Source: Sphingobacterium sp. R2
Lineage (GTDB): Bacteria > Bacteroidota > Bacteroidia > Sphingobacteriales > Sphingobacteriaceae
NCBI RefSeq assembly: GCF_040760075.1
Contig: NZ_CP142884.1
Coordinates: 4,774,001-4,838,000, forward strand
Length of the DNA stretch: 64,000 nt
Direction of reading: 5' to 3'
Made by a program: the position numbers and the translations under genes. This document shows, in pieces, positions 35,788 to 45,598 of this stretch. Positions within the stretch are counted from its first letter, which is position 1. Each line of letters opens with the position of its first letter. The notes beneath the pieces were generated by a model. That model saw only the letters and a program-made list of their open reading frames with translations. It made no database searches and was not told the DNA's origin.

Positions 35788-37848
35788 TTATCGGTTAGGT
35801 TGCTGGTCAATCACTGGACTTTTCGCTACCTCTCCTCCGGGAATTTCAAAATAATAGTCTATAGGTGTATACCGGAATGTTTTGGTACTCACCCATTGAA
35901 ATCGTGCATCAAAGAAGTATTTACCCGTTGAGGTGGAAAAAAATGGATATAAACCCCTGAACCTAAAATTTTCATTGTTGCTATATAGATTTTTATCCTT
36001 TTGTGTTCCCCAAAATCCATTCCGGCCTTCAAAATGCAGCACACGCCATCGACGCAAATCCCATTTTGCTTTATGTTCAAATGCAAGTTCCTTGCGACGC
36101 TCTCTTCGTACAATATCTCTTCCTGTATTATCTCCGGAAATCGCACCTGTTAGCAAATCTGCTCCCGCCCGCGAGCGAATCTCATTGACAGCACTGGTTG
36201 CTATCTGTAAAGGGTCGCTTCCATCAGCAGGATTAGCACCTAGCATTTTGAGTTCGACAGCTGCTTCAGCTGCATTTAATAAAACTTCAGCGTAACGCAT
36301 TAAAATGAAAGGCTGATCAGACTTCCCTTCCCCCACTTCTTTTGCAGGATTTGTATTCAGCCATTTACGTACATAAAAACCAGTTAATGTGGCTTCACCA
36401 TTATCGAAGAATGGCCCTTCGTTTCCGGCAGCATTCATTTTTTGTCCATTATAATCAACAGTTTGCTGACCACTACCATCTCTTGGACTCAGGTAAAGCA
36501 TCTTGGGTGAGCCTGTGTAAGCATCCAGCTGTTGATAACGTGTATCCGCGTTTGCATAAGAATAATCCATGAACAATGGCTTTATGGGTGCTGAACCGGT
36601 GTATATGCCTGCCCGTATTTCCATTTTTCGATCCTTGAAGATATCATCGGGAAAGATAACATAAGCACGCAAGCGAGGTTCCGCATTCTTAAAGAAGTCC
36701 ATCGGTTTGTCGTAAAGTCTATATTCCCCCTCCTTGCTGCTTTGTCCGGTCGTTACTTTAACTGTTCCGTCGGCGTATTTGTCAAATCCATCAAACAGTT
36801 CCATAAAATCTACCGTTGGACAAGTACCCGCAGAAAGTGGCGATCGAAAAGTGAAGGGCGAACTAAATGCATCAAAACTATGTGTCAATGTCGGATAAAC
36901 ATATTGTTTAACGTATATATTTTCCGGACTACTGAGGTCACTAAACATGTCCACCATATTTTGATACTGAGCATCTTTATCGTTCGCTGCCCATTTCTTT
37001 TTATACAGCGAATAGCCCCCACCTACTATTACCTGTCGAGCTGCGGCGTAAGCTTCTTCAAAGTACTTTTGTGATGCGGCTCTTGCTGTGGTGGCATCGA
37101 AACCAATCACCCGTACACCAGTTTTCCTTCCAAGACCAGTCAAGCGACCAGAAACAGTTTCATTATATTTGGCCACACTTCCAGCATAAAGCATAGCTTC
37201 GGACTTAAAAGACAGTGCTACAAACTTGTTGGAATAACCTGTTTTAGGACTCTTCGCCATAAGCAATTTAATCGCCTCATCGTAGTCTTTAAGGATTTGG
37301 TTCCACGTATCTTCTTCACTGGAACGAGGTATTTCCAGATTATCCAATGTGTTCGGATATTGAAGTTCTTTCGTCACCAAAGGAATTCCCCCGAAGCGTC
37401 GTGCCATGGCGTAAAACACGGTTGCCCGAACATAGTATCCCTCACCTAAGTAATGATTATAAAGTTCTTCAGAAAATTTATCCTTGTAATTGGGTAGAGT
37501 TTCAATGAGATGATTGGCATCCCGAAGTAATTCGAACGCTCTTTCCCAATACGCTGTCCGCTCGCCCGTAAACGAAGTACTGATTCCATCCCTGGTCACA
37601 GCTTCGCCCGTCCCTTCAATGCCAATCGCAGCCAGCCAACCATTGAACTCTATCCCCCATTGTGCCATATATTTAAAATCTTCAAATGGCATTAGACTGT
37701 ACATCCGAGCCATGTAGATATCCATACCGGCTGGGGTATTCAATAGATCTTGATCTGTGACAATATTTTTGGGCGTGATATCCAGATCGGCACAACCTAC
37801 AAATCCGATGGAGCCAGCTAATGATAATATAATGAGTAATTTTTTCAT
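35788..37848 (-). CDS. SusD/RagB family nutrient-binding outer-membrane lipoprotein
   Basis: The ATG at 37848 (MKKLLIILSLAGSIGFVGC) gives 686 residues with the lipobox Cys at position 19; an upstream ATG at 37869 is less likely. TPR-like helical regions are typical of SusD (YYVRATVFYAMARRFGGIPLV, ILKDYDEAIKLLMAK), and the C-terminal part has LMRYAEVLLNAAEAA and RRERRKELAFEHKAKWDLRRWRV. It is longer than SusD itself, with large loops in the middle. It binds glycan at the surface and caps the SusC barrel encoded just upstream (105 bases). It probably imports oligosaccharides produced by the GH76 enzyme. Confidence 0.95.
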   Translation of the reverse strand: MKKLLIILSLAGSIGFVGCADLDITPKNIVTDQDLLNTPAGMDIYMARMYSLMPFEDFKYMAQWGIEFNGWLAAIGIEGTGEAVTRDGISTSFTGERTAYWERAFELLRDANHLIETLPNYKDKFSEELYNHYLGEGYYVRATVFYAMARRFGGIPLVTKELQYPNTLDNLEIPRSSEEDTWNQILKDYDEAIKLLMAKSPKTGYSNKFVALSFKSEAMLYAGSVAKYNETVSGRLTGLGRKTGVRVIGFDATTARAASQKYFEEAYAAARQVIVGGGYSLYKKKWAANDKDAQYQNMVDMFSDLSSPENIYVKQYVYPTLTHSFDAFSSPFTFRSPLSAGTCPTVDFMELFDGFDKYADGTVKVTTGQSSKEGEYRLYDKPMDFFKNAEPRLRAYVIFPDDIFKDRKMEIRAGIYTGSAPIKPLFMDYSYANADTRYQQLDAYTGSPKMLYLSPRDGSGQQTVDYNGQKMNAAGNEGPFFDNGEATLTGFYVRKWLNTNPAKEVGEGKSDQPFILMRYAEVLLNAAEAAVELKMLGANPADGSDPLQIATSAVNEIRSRAGADLLTGAISGDNTGRDIVRRERRKELAFEHKAKWDLRRWRVLHFEGRNGFWGTQKDKNLYSNNENFRFRGLYPFFSTSTGKYFFDARFQWVSTKTFRYTPIDYYFEIPGGEVAKSPVIDQQPNR

Positions 37849-37953
37849 CTGTATAAATTTGCTTTTCAATTGTGATGAAGCTATCCGATTTATTCATTCC
37901 CCAATAAGATTGAATAAATTATGATGGTTTCATTGGAACATTTTTTTTGCTTG

Positions 37954-40900
37954 CTAAAAAGTAAGCGATAAGCCTAATGAATAGGTTTTATTCAATGGAT
38001 ACATCCGACCTAAATTATCGTCTGGATGTTCGGGATCCACATATCGTACGCCTGTGATCGTAAATAAATTGTAAGCATTTGCATAAACACGTAATCGCAT
38101 TGATGAGGATGTTTTTAAATTCGAAAAGGTGTACCCCAATTCGATGCTTTTAAGACGTAAATAAGCTGTACTCACCCGATTAAATTCAGAATTGGATTTT
38201 GGATATCGTCCGGTGAAACCATAATAGCCCCGAACCCATTCAGTTGCGGGATCATAAGGATCTGCCAATGGATTAACAGGGTGCCAGCGGTCAAGATATT
38301 GTTCAAGGGTTCCGCCTCCATTTGTTCCCCATATTGCATAAAGTGGTTCCTTATATTCCATTGAACCCAAAGCTGAGCCTTGAAATAAGAGGTTCATATC
38401 GAAATTTTTATACGCTGTTTCGAGGTTCAAACTATAATTGACCCAAGGCGTCTGATCAAAGGCAAATGGATGTTCATCCTGATCGTTGATTTCACCATCC
38501 CCGTTCCAATCTAGGTATTTATAATCTCCAGGCAATACATCACGTTCCTTGTAAATTGGATAACTCCAGATATCGTCCCAATTTTCAAACCGTCCTGCCG
38601 ATTCATAGCCAAATTGTATCCCTTGATACCGGTTGTTGAAGTTGTCATTACGCCAACGGTCGTACGAGTTTTTATATGGGCCATTTTGAACAGCTGTGAG
38701 ATATTTATTTCTAGTCACCGTGGCAATCGCGCGAATATTATAGGAGAAATCGTTGATTTTATTACGGTGTTTCAATTCCAACTCTAATCCCATGTGACGA
38801 TCACTATTGGCATTTTCCATCGGGGCTATGGCCCCAATTACTGTAGGGAATTCACTTGTACGCCGTTGAAATAATCCTGATCGCGTGCGTTCAAAATAGT
38901 CCAAGGTAAAACCGAACAATCCGTTCCAGCCTTCAAAATCTAAACCTACATTAAATGTTTTCGCTTTATACCAAGTAATTAACTCGTTGGCGATAGCCTT
39001 TCGACTTACACCCGTAATGTATTTATCACCGAAAATGTAGCCTGGTGCATATTGATTGTTGTATCCATTTTCAGCATTTCCGCTGGTTGCAGGATAAACA
39101 TAACCCGGTACCCAACCAAAATCCCATGAGTCTGACAAATCATCGCCCAGCACACCATAACTACCTCGTAATTTCAGTTGATTAACAAAAGAGAGGGCGT
39201 CGATCGATTTAAAAAACGGCTCTTCAGAGATACGCCAGCCTACAGAAGCGGAAGGGAAAAATCCCCATTGATGCCCTTTTGCAAAACGGGAAGATCCATC
39301 ATAGCGAAACTGGAATTCGGCAATATAACGTCCAGCAAAATCATAGTTAACACGTCCAAATAGTGCAGACTTCGCTTCATTATAATAGTCACCGATCCCA
39401 CCATACATGGAAGTCATTTGTCCATCTTCTACACCAGCGAGCAATTGATCTGAACCGAAAGCAAGATTTTTCAATCCATAGAAGTTATCGCCATCGTTTT
39501 TTTGTGATTCCCAGCCGACAAGTGCAGCTAGCTTATGTTGATTTCCAAAAGTTCGATCATAATTCAAAATAAATTGCCCCAATACCTGTTGCTTATCATA
39601 AAACTCCCGCTTCATTTGATTTGGACTACTCAAGTTATAGAGTTTCTGATCATATTTACCCGTTGTTTTATTCAACGCATACTGATAATATTCTTTTCTG
39701 AATAGGGAATTGTTATCTGCACGGTAATCGTAACTAATTAATGCCTTTGCCGAAAATCCTTGAAGAAAAGGAGATAAATTACTCAGCTCATAATTCAATG
39801 CGGCGGAAGATTGAAAGGTCTTCTTTTTGAATTTGCGATAGCCGGAAATAGATGCATCCATCATCGCGACTGTATTTTGTTCTAAATCTAGTCCCTCATA
39901 ATTTAACAAGGTATTGTTGGGATCTGCGTATGCAGGAAACAATACACCCTGACGCCAATAATTCCGAATGATATCAACAGCACTGTTGTAAGGATTATTT
40001 TGCTGATCGGCCATGCCACTGATATTTAAGTCAAGTTTCAATCCCTTAGCTAATTCTGCCGAAATATTAGACCGTAAATTGTATTTATTATAATTGAGAT
40101 CACCTGATTTAAAAAAGCCTTGCTGGTAGGAATAACCTCCCCCAATATAATATTGAACTTTATTACTTCCACCAGAAAAGCTAACATCGTGTTGAGTCTG
40201 CGGCGCATATTTTGAAAAAATCAGACCTGTCCAATCGGACGAACGTCGAGTACCATTTCTAAAATCTTCAAAATCCTTCTCGGTATATATGGGACTACCA
40301 CCATTGATATTGTTCATGGATTTCTCATTATAGACCGTCATGGCACTGATTGCATCAGCCAATACAGGCAGTCCCGAAGGCCTTTGAAAAGTATAAGATC
40401 CATTATAATTGACGATCGTCTTCCCTTCCTTTCCCTTTTTTGTCGTTACCAGTACAACACCATTTGCCGACCTCACCCCATAAATAGCAGCCGATGCATC
40501 CTTCAGTACCGAAACGTCTTCAATATCACTTGGATTCAGACGCTGAAAGTCTTCACTTGTACGGGGTACCCCGTCAATTACGACTAAGGGAGCTCCCATA
40601 CCACGTATATCAAAATTAGCACTATAAGCTCCTGGCTCTGCACTCTTCTGCCAAACACGTACACCGGCCACGCGACCAGTTAGCATATTCTGTGGATTTT
40701 CGTTTTTCGTCTGCCTCATTTCTGTCCCCTTGACAGATGCAATGGCACCGGTCAGGGATTGTTTACGCTGCGTACCGTAACCGACTACGACAACTGTTTC
40801 CAGCTGCATGTCATCACTTTGCAATACGACATTAATCGTAGACTTCCCGTCTGTAACCTCCTCCTTTGCACTGAAGCCGAGGGATTTAAATAATAGTTTT

Positions 40901-41133
40901 TTACCTTCAGGAACACTAATAGAATAGCTTCCGTCCGCGTTAGTCGTTGTCTCTATACGACTATCTGCGTTCTGAACCGATATCGTCACTCCAGCAATCG
41001 GCTTATTGTTACTATCCAATACTTTTCCCCTGACATTCCGTTGTTGGGCCCATCCGATGGACGGAATACCCAGCGCCATCAGCACAAGCAGTGTGCTGAT
41101 TCGCCGCCTCGATTTCCCTATATCCTTTTTCAT
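37954..41133 (-). CDS. SusC/RagA family TonB-linked outer-membrane transporter
   Basis: This 1059-residue protein has a signal peptide (residues 1-29, ending GWAQ), a carboxypeptidase D regulatory-like domain (about 31-115, VRGKVLDSNNKPIAGVTISV), and a TonB box region ending in METVVVVGYGTQ-like sequence (LETVVVVGYGTQRKQSLTGAI). The SusC plug follows (GAPLVVIDGVPR, IEDVSVLKDASAAIYGVRSANGVVLVTTKKGK), and the barrel ends in LGLSLTF. It forms the transport pair with the downstream SusD. It lies 125 bases after the GH76 gene with no own promoter recognised, so the operon probably starts at GH76. Confidence 0.96.
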   Translation of the reverse strand: MKKDIGKSRRRISTLLVLMALGIPSIGWAQQRNVRGKVLDSNNKPIAGVTISVQNADSRIETTTNADGSYSISVPEGKKLLFKSLGFSAKEEVTDGKSTINVVLQSDDMQLETVVVVGYGTQRKQSLTGAIASVKGTEMRQTKNENPQNMLTGRVAGVRVWQKSAEPGAYSANFDIRGMGAPLVVIDGVPRTSEDFQRLNPSDIEDVSVLKDASAAIYGVRSANGVVLVTTKKGKEGKTIVNYNGSYTFQRPSGLPVLADAISAMTVYNEKSMNNINGGSPIYTEKDFEDFRNGTRRSSDWTGLIFSKYAPQTQHDVSFSGGSNKVQYYIGGGYSYQQGFFKSGDLNYNKYNLRSNISAELAKGLKLDLNISGMADQQNNPYNSAVDIIRNYWRQGVLFPAYADPNNTLLNYEGLDLEQNTVAMMDASISGYRKFKKKTFQSSAALNYELSNLSPFLQGFSAKALISYDYRADNNSLFRKEYYQYALNKTTGKYDQKLYNLSSPNQMKREFYDKQQVLGQFILNYDRTFGNQHKLAALVGWESQKNDGDNFYGLKNLAFGSDQLLAGVEDGQMTSMYGGIGDYYNEAKSALFGRVNYDFAGRYIAEFQFRYDGSSRFAKGHQWGFFPSASVGWRISEEPFFKSIDALSFVNQLKLRGSYGVLGDDLSDSWDFGWVPGYVYPATSGNAENGYNNQYAPGYIFGDKYITGVSRKAIANELITWYKAKTFNVGLDFEGWNGLFGFTLDYFERTRSGLFQRRTSEFPTVIGAIAPMENANSDRHMGLELELKHRNKINDFSYNIRAIATVTRNKYLTAVQNGPYKNSYDRWRNDNFNNRYQGIQFGYESAGRFENWDDIWSYPIYKERDVLPGDYKYLDWNGDGEINDQDEHPFAFDQTPWVNYSLNLETAYKNFDMNLLFQGSALGSMEYKEPLYAIWGTNGGGTLEQYLDRWHPVNPLADPYDPATEWVRGYYGFTGRYPKSNSEFNRVSTAYLRLKSIELGYTFSNLKTSSSMRLRVYANAYNLFTITGVRYVDPEHPDDNLGRMYPLNKTYSLGLSLTF

Positions 41134-41258
41134 CTTAATAAATTGGTTTTAACTAGTGATTGTGCTATTTGAAGTATTTCATGAGCGTTTAGGCTCGGTT
41201 TTGTTGATATCTGTTACTAAAATAAATCTTGCTTCCGTTGATCTTCTACCTCATCCGG

Positions 41259-42716
41259 TTATTTCCCGTCATGATCCTGAGATAGCATGGCGTACTGTGC
41301 CGCATAGGCAAACATGAACATCCCCTCTAGGTTGTTTTTACCTGTGTCTGCGTGCCACCCCCCGAGAAGATCTTGCGGCAATAAGCCTGAACGCAAAAAG
41401 TATGTATATCCATAGTCTAAATTCTGTTGAAAGGATTTCTTATAGCTGCCAGCTTTTTTGAAAACTGGAGAAATCTGAAGAAATCCTCGAAGCAATACTC
41501 CATTAAACCAGTTATTAAACCCATCCGACGCATAAGTATAGTGTGTAGGAACCTGCGAACCCGGTGTAGCAAAATATTGGAAACTCGCATCGGTCAACTG
41601 CTCTCCGTCTTCCAAATAGATTTTTGATTGAGTCGCCCGATACAGATCGGCAGCTCCAGAAATCATTGTACCGCTGTTATACGAAAAAGAGGTCCCAACA
41701 GCTCTCCTCAATTGGGTATTTTTTCGGTACTTTATACCATCCACAATTTCGTAGGCAACACTGCAATCTGGATAACATTCGCCCAGCATATCATCATATA
41801 CACCTTTATCGTTCAATAGATGATCCTTTTGCCAAGCATAAATCCTTTTAGCAAAATCCAAATAATACTTGCTCTTCCGAATCGTTTTCGAACGGCGGGA
41901 TTGTTTGTCTTCTATATCAATATATCGATATGTTATTAGGTCCTTCTTGGTTTTATAAATTTCGTGTAACCAAACCAGCGGGCTAACCATTGGTGCATTG
42001 CTACAGGCGTGTTTTGTGACATAGCCCGGTCCCCAAGGTATTCCACCATTTTCATGCCCCCGATTATCGCGTGTGCAGTCCCATCCATCCAGAACATAAG
42101 CAGTCAGATACTCGGCTTCCTTTAGATAAGTATCTTTACCAGTCAGCCGGTACCCCTCTATCAACTCCCGTATCATCCACATCTGATCGTCATAAACATT
42201 GAGTACGCCGGTTACATTGGCTTTGCCTTTTTCCCCGACACGATCCACAGCGTACACTGTCCAGTCCTTTGTCTGTGTAAAGGATGTAAAGTTGAAGGAA
42301 CCTAAATAATAGGCTGCATTACCATGGAGCTCCGCCAAAAGATTAACATAGCGTTTATAGTTTTGATCGAATAAACGATAGTTCCCCTTTTCTTTCTGCG
42401 ACTTAAGCCCCCCTAAAATGGCATTGACAGCTTCTATCGAAGCGGAATACATCCATACACTTGCTTTTTCTTGGGAGCGCACCTTTGTATCCGGGTTATA
42501 AAAACGATACATAACTTGTCGATCGGCCGAGAAATAAACTTCCATTGACCGGTCAAAAAGTTCCATCGAACGGCGTAAGTTTTGCTCTTGAACAGTGCGG
42601 CTGTTATTGCTATCGGCAGCGGGAAAAGATTTTTGTGCCTCGACATACCCATAAGGAACAATCATCATGGATATAGAAGCAACAATAACAAATTGCAGCT
42701 TTTTAAAGACTTTCAT
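41259..42716 (-). CDS. GH76 family glycoside hydrolase, endo-alpha-1,6-mannanase-like
   Basis: The ATG at 42716 (MKVFKKLQFVIVASISMMIVPYGYVEAQ, signal peptide) yields 485 residues; the frame is open further upstream, but that part crosses the promoter. GH76 proteins are alpha/alpha barrels with a catalytic Asp pair, seen here as Asp176-Asp177 in LNVYDDQMWMIREL. Other conserved parts are GGIPWGPGYVTKHACSNAP, SYNSGTMISGAADLY and FNNWFNGVLLRGF. Known members cleave alpha-1,6-mannan of fungal cell walls or glycosylated lipids. It is the first gene of the operon GH76-susC-susD-DUF3823-GH-like, which suggests the locus targets alpha-mannan or a related glycan. Confidence 0.9.
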   Translation of the reverse strand: MKVFKKLQFVIVASISMMIVPYGYVEAQKSFPAADSNNSRTVQEQNLRRSMELFDRSMEVYFSADRQVMYRFYNPDTKVRSQEKASVWMYSASIEAVNAILGGLKSQKEKGNYRLFDQNYKRYVNLLAELHGNAAYYLGSFNFTSFTQTKDWTVYAVDRVGEKGKANVTGVLNVYDDQMWMIRELIEGYRLTGKDTYLKEAEYLTAYVLDGWDCTRDNRGHENGGIPWGPGYVTKHACSNAPMVSPLVWLHEIYKTKKDLITYRYIDIEDKQSRRSKTIRKSKYYLDFAKRIYAWQKDHLLNDKGVYDDMLGECYPDCSVAYEIVDGIKYRKNTQLRRAVGTSFSYNSGTMISGAADLYRATQSKIYLEDGEQLTDASFQYFATPGSQVPTHYTYASDGFNNWFNGVLLRGFLQISPVFKKAGSYKKSFQQNLDYGYTYFLRSGLLPQDLLGGWHADTGKNNLEGMFMFAYAAQYAMLSQDHDGK

Positions 42717-43079
42717 AAGTGATATTTTCGATTTATAATTAGTTCGAGTTTCTACCGGAAATACCTGTAGGAATTCGAACGCAAGGTAGTATTGACTGAT
42801 TATTTTTTGGGTTAAATTTGGGTTAAAACGTAAAAATAAAACGATAACCCTAGCCCCCACGTTTTTTTATATTATCATCAATGATACAAATACAACTTGG
42901 TGATTGTAACATAGGTTTTATTTTATTGGCCGCATTTTTTTGCATACTTTTAACGCTGTTAGATATATTGGTAAGGGATATCCTAACCATTACGATTTCA
43001 TTAAAAGCCGACAAGAGACAACAGGTAACATAAGCAGCTCATTGTCGACGACTAATTGGTTTAAGTTTTTGATTGTGCT
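42717..43079. other. divergent control region of the GH76-susCD operon and its regulator
   Basis: This 363-base region holds the 11-bp tandem repeat at 42806-42827, a -7-like TACCTTGC on the minus strand at 42781-42788, an inverted repeat TATCAT-CA-ATGATA at 42873-42886, and a TAAGTTTT box at 43062-43069 close to the regulator ATG. No ORF is evident. Confidence 0.45.
42806..42827. repeat. perfect 11-bp tandem direct repeat, probable operator of the SARP-like regulator
   Basis: TTTGGGTTAAA occurs twice without a gap (42806-42816 and 42817-42827). Relative to the -7-like box at 42781-42788 of the minus-strand GH76 gene, it covers about -31 to -52. SARP-type winged helices bind direct heptamers with an 11-bp period next to the promoter, and the divergent gene encodes such a domain. 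Neither unit is repeated before susC. Confidence 0.65.
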
Positions 43080-45590
43080 ATGCCACGCTGTACACTATAT
43101 ATTCTTTTTTTACTTTTAATTCCGATACTCTCCCTATCTCAGGGGCTCAAGTTTAGCGCCGGCCATGAACCTATAGATAAACGGACCTCCTACGAATTAT
43201 TTAATAAAAAGGAGATTTCATTCGAGAAGCAGTTTACCTTAGCATTTCAATTATCCATTTACGCATCAAACTCTTTAGGTAATATTTTCCGTGTCAAGAA
43301 TAAGGACAACAACACGATATATAATCTGTTTTATGATGAAGAGGGAGAAAACTGTATTTTCCGCCTGAATGAAGAAGGTAAGACTAGTCTGATCATCGCA
43401 AAAATAAATCAGCAGCGACTATTTAAGGAGGAATGGATAAACATTCAGTTGACCTTTGATCTTGAAGAGCAAGTCTTTAAGCTTAAGATCCAGGATCAGG
43501 CGTTTGAATCGCCAAAGGTCAAGCTACCGCGAGTATACAGTCCCCGAATTGTTTTTGGAAAAAGTGATTATCTGATTGATGTACCCATGATGTCGATCAA
43601 AAATGTACGTATTGGAAATGCAACGCATCAGTACTTCTTTCCGCTAAAGGAGAATGCGGGACATATTGTCCACGATGAAGATGGCAATGCTTACGGGAGT
43701 GTTTCCAATCCAACATGGCTAATGCTAGATTCTTACAGATGGAAAAATATTTTTTCGAACAGTTCACCGTCACAAGCTGGCTCATGTTACAATCAGCGAA
43801 CGAAAGAGATTTATTATTTTAATCAGGATTCCATAACCATATACAATGTAAAAACCAATCAAACGAATAAGCTGGCGTTTCAAAACCCCTGTCCTGTTAA
43901 ACTGGTTTTAGGAAACAATTTCATCGACTCTACGACAAATAAACTCTATGTTTATGAACTTTTTTATACGCAATCTTATTTAGGTCCTACAGTCGCCAGT
44001 CTTGATCTTAAAAATTTCGAATGGAAAGTCGAGAGTTACGACCTGATCAAGAAGGAGCTAAATCATCATGGCTCTTTTTATGACGAAAGAAATCGGCAGT
44101 TCTATATTTTCGGGGGCTATGGCAATATGACATACAGTGATGAATTTAGACGTTACGATGTCGACTCCAACAAATGGCAAACCTTAGAGGGATGGTCAGG
44201 TGATAAAATCTTCCCGCGTTATTTTCTTACCGCTGGAAAAGGTACCGAAGATCATACCGCCTATATATTCGGAGGTATGGGAAATGAATCGGGAGAACAT
44301 ATTGTTGGGCGAAAATATCTGTATGATTTTTATCAGATTAATTTGAACAGTAAGAAAATCATTAAAAAATGGGACATCATGTGGAAAGACAAGCATATCG
44401 TGCCAGCCCGAGGTTTGGTCTTTCCAGATGAGGCACACTTTTATGCTCTATGCTATCCAGAGTATCTAACAAAATCCAATATTCAACTTTATCGCTTTTC
44501 GATTCTAGACGGAAGTTTTGCCATAGTAGGCGACTCCGTCCCGATCTACTCGGATAAAATAAGTACGCATGCCCAACTTTATATGGATAAGCAGTTAGGC
44601 AGACTCCTAGTGTTGGTTCAGGAATCAAAGGATGATATCCAATCGACATTAAAGGTTTATTCATTAAACATGATTCCTATAAGTCTGTCTGAGCTAAACA
44701 GCTTTCCTAGATATGGTTCTCACCGCAAGATATTTCTATTCTTGATGATATTGGGGATAGTTGGATTGAGTATCTACTTTATTTGGAGGCAAAGAAAAGG
44801 AAAAAGACAATTAACTGATCTACTAGAAGAGACGGCACTTATCACACACCCAATAGCAGTGACCGCTGAATTGCCAAAAAAAGACGATTTTGTTCGTCCG
44901 AATGCAATTTTTCTATTCGGTGAGTTTCGTGCGTTTGATCGAAACAAACGGGATGTCTCCTATTTATTTAGCACAAAGCTTAAGCAGGCATTTTGCCTCA
45001 TTCTATCCCACCGATCGGGTATAAGTTCTCCATACTTCAGCCAGATGATGTGGCCTGACAAATCAGAAGATAAGGTCAAGAACTCGCGAGGAGTCACGAT
45101 CAACCATTTAAGAAAAGTACTAAACGAATTTACAGGAATAGAACTTGTGCATAAGAAGGGCCGATTTATTATTGAAACAACAGAAGAATTCTATTGTGAT
45201 TATGTAGCATGTATCCAGTTAATGGTTGATCCATCGTGCATCAATGAAAGCAGATTAACTCAAGTCATTCAGCGGGGAAAGTTCTTACAGGGATTGGATC
45301 ACCCTGTATTTGATACCCTAAAAACTGAAGTTGAACAAAGTTTGCTTCCTATTTTTCTAGCGAAACTTCAGCAAGCGGATCTCGAACATCAACATAAAAA
45401 AAGCATTGCGTTAGCACATGCCATACTGTTATTAGATCCCTTGAATGAGCAGGCTATATTCTCTCAAGTAAGAGCGATGTTTGCCTTACATCAGCAAGAG
45501 GATGCCCGTATAAAATTTCAACAATTCTGCCTCAATTATAAACAGCTGATGAACGAAGATTTCCCATACCAACTGGATAAAATTATATAG
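43080..45590 (+). CDS. membrane one-component regulator: LamG-like, Kelch, TM, SARP-like winged helix and BTAD
   Basis: This 836-residue protein has a signal peptide (residues 1-20). A laminin-G/concanavalin-like beta sandwich covers about 22-190 (FTLAFQLSIYASNSLGNIFRV). Kelch-like propeller repeats cover about 225-540 (FYIFGGYGNMTYSDEFRRYDVDSNKWQTLEGW, AYIFGGMGNESGEHI). One membrane segment lies at about 550-567 (FLFLMILGIVGLSIYFIW). The cytoplasmic part has an OmpR/SARP-like winged helix at about 605-700 (LFGEFRAFD, MMWPDKSEDKVKNSRGVTINHLRKVL) and a BTAD-like TPR domain at about 710-836. It could sense a glycan in the periplasm and bind DNA directly from the membrane. It is divergent from the GH76-susCD operon, which it probably activates through the 11-bp repeat. 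Confidence 0.85.
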   Translation: MPRCTLYILFLLLIPILSLSQGLKFSAGHEPIDKRTSYELFNKKEISFEKQFTLAFQLSIYASNSLGNIFRVKNKDNNTIYNLFYDEEGENCIFRLNEEGKTSLIIAKINQQRLFKEEWINIQLTFDLEEQVFKLKIQDQAFESPKVKLPRVYSPRIVFGKSDYLIDVPMMSIKNVRIGNATHQYFFPLKENAGHIVHDEDGNAYGSVSNPTWLMLDSYRWKNIFSNSSPSQAGSCYNQRTKEIYYFNQDSITIYNVKTNQTNKLAFQNPCPVKLVLGNNFIDSTTNKLYVYELFYTQSYLGPTVASLDLKNFEWKVESYDLIKKELNHHGSFYDERNRQFYIFGGYGNMTYSDEFRRYDVDSNKWQTLEGWSGDKIFPRYFLTAGKGTEDHTAYIFGGMGNESGEHIVGRKYLYDFYQINLNSKKIIKKWDIMWKDKHIVPARGLVFPDEAHFYALCYPEYLTKSNIQLYRFSILDGSFAIVGDSVPIYSDKISTHAQLYMDKQLGRLLVLVQESKDDIQSTLKVYSLNMIPISLSELNSFPRYGSHRKIFLFLMILGIVGLSIYFIWRQRKGKRQLTDLLEETALITHPIAVTAELPKKDDFVRPNAIFLFGEFRAFDRNKRDVSYLFSTKLKQAFCLILSHRSGISSPYFSQMMWPDKSEDKVKNSRGVTINHLRKVLNEFTGIELVHKKGRFIIETTEEFYCDYVACIQLMVDPSCINESRLTQVIQRGKFLQGLDHPVFDTLKTEVEQSLLPIFLAKLQQADLEHQHKKSIALAHAILLLDPLNEQAIFSQVRAMFALHQQEDARIKFQQFCLNYKQLMNEDFPYQLDKII

Positions 45591-45598
45591 CCCCCATT

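Noticed and set aside
41149..41159. ATTGGTTTTAA near the susC start as another copy of the 11-bp operator
   Set aside because: Only 8 of 11 positions match, it is single, and it lies next to the ATG with no promoter at the right distance.
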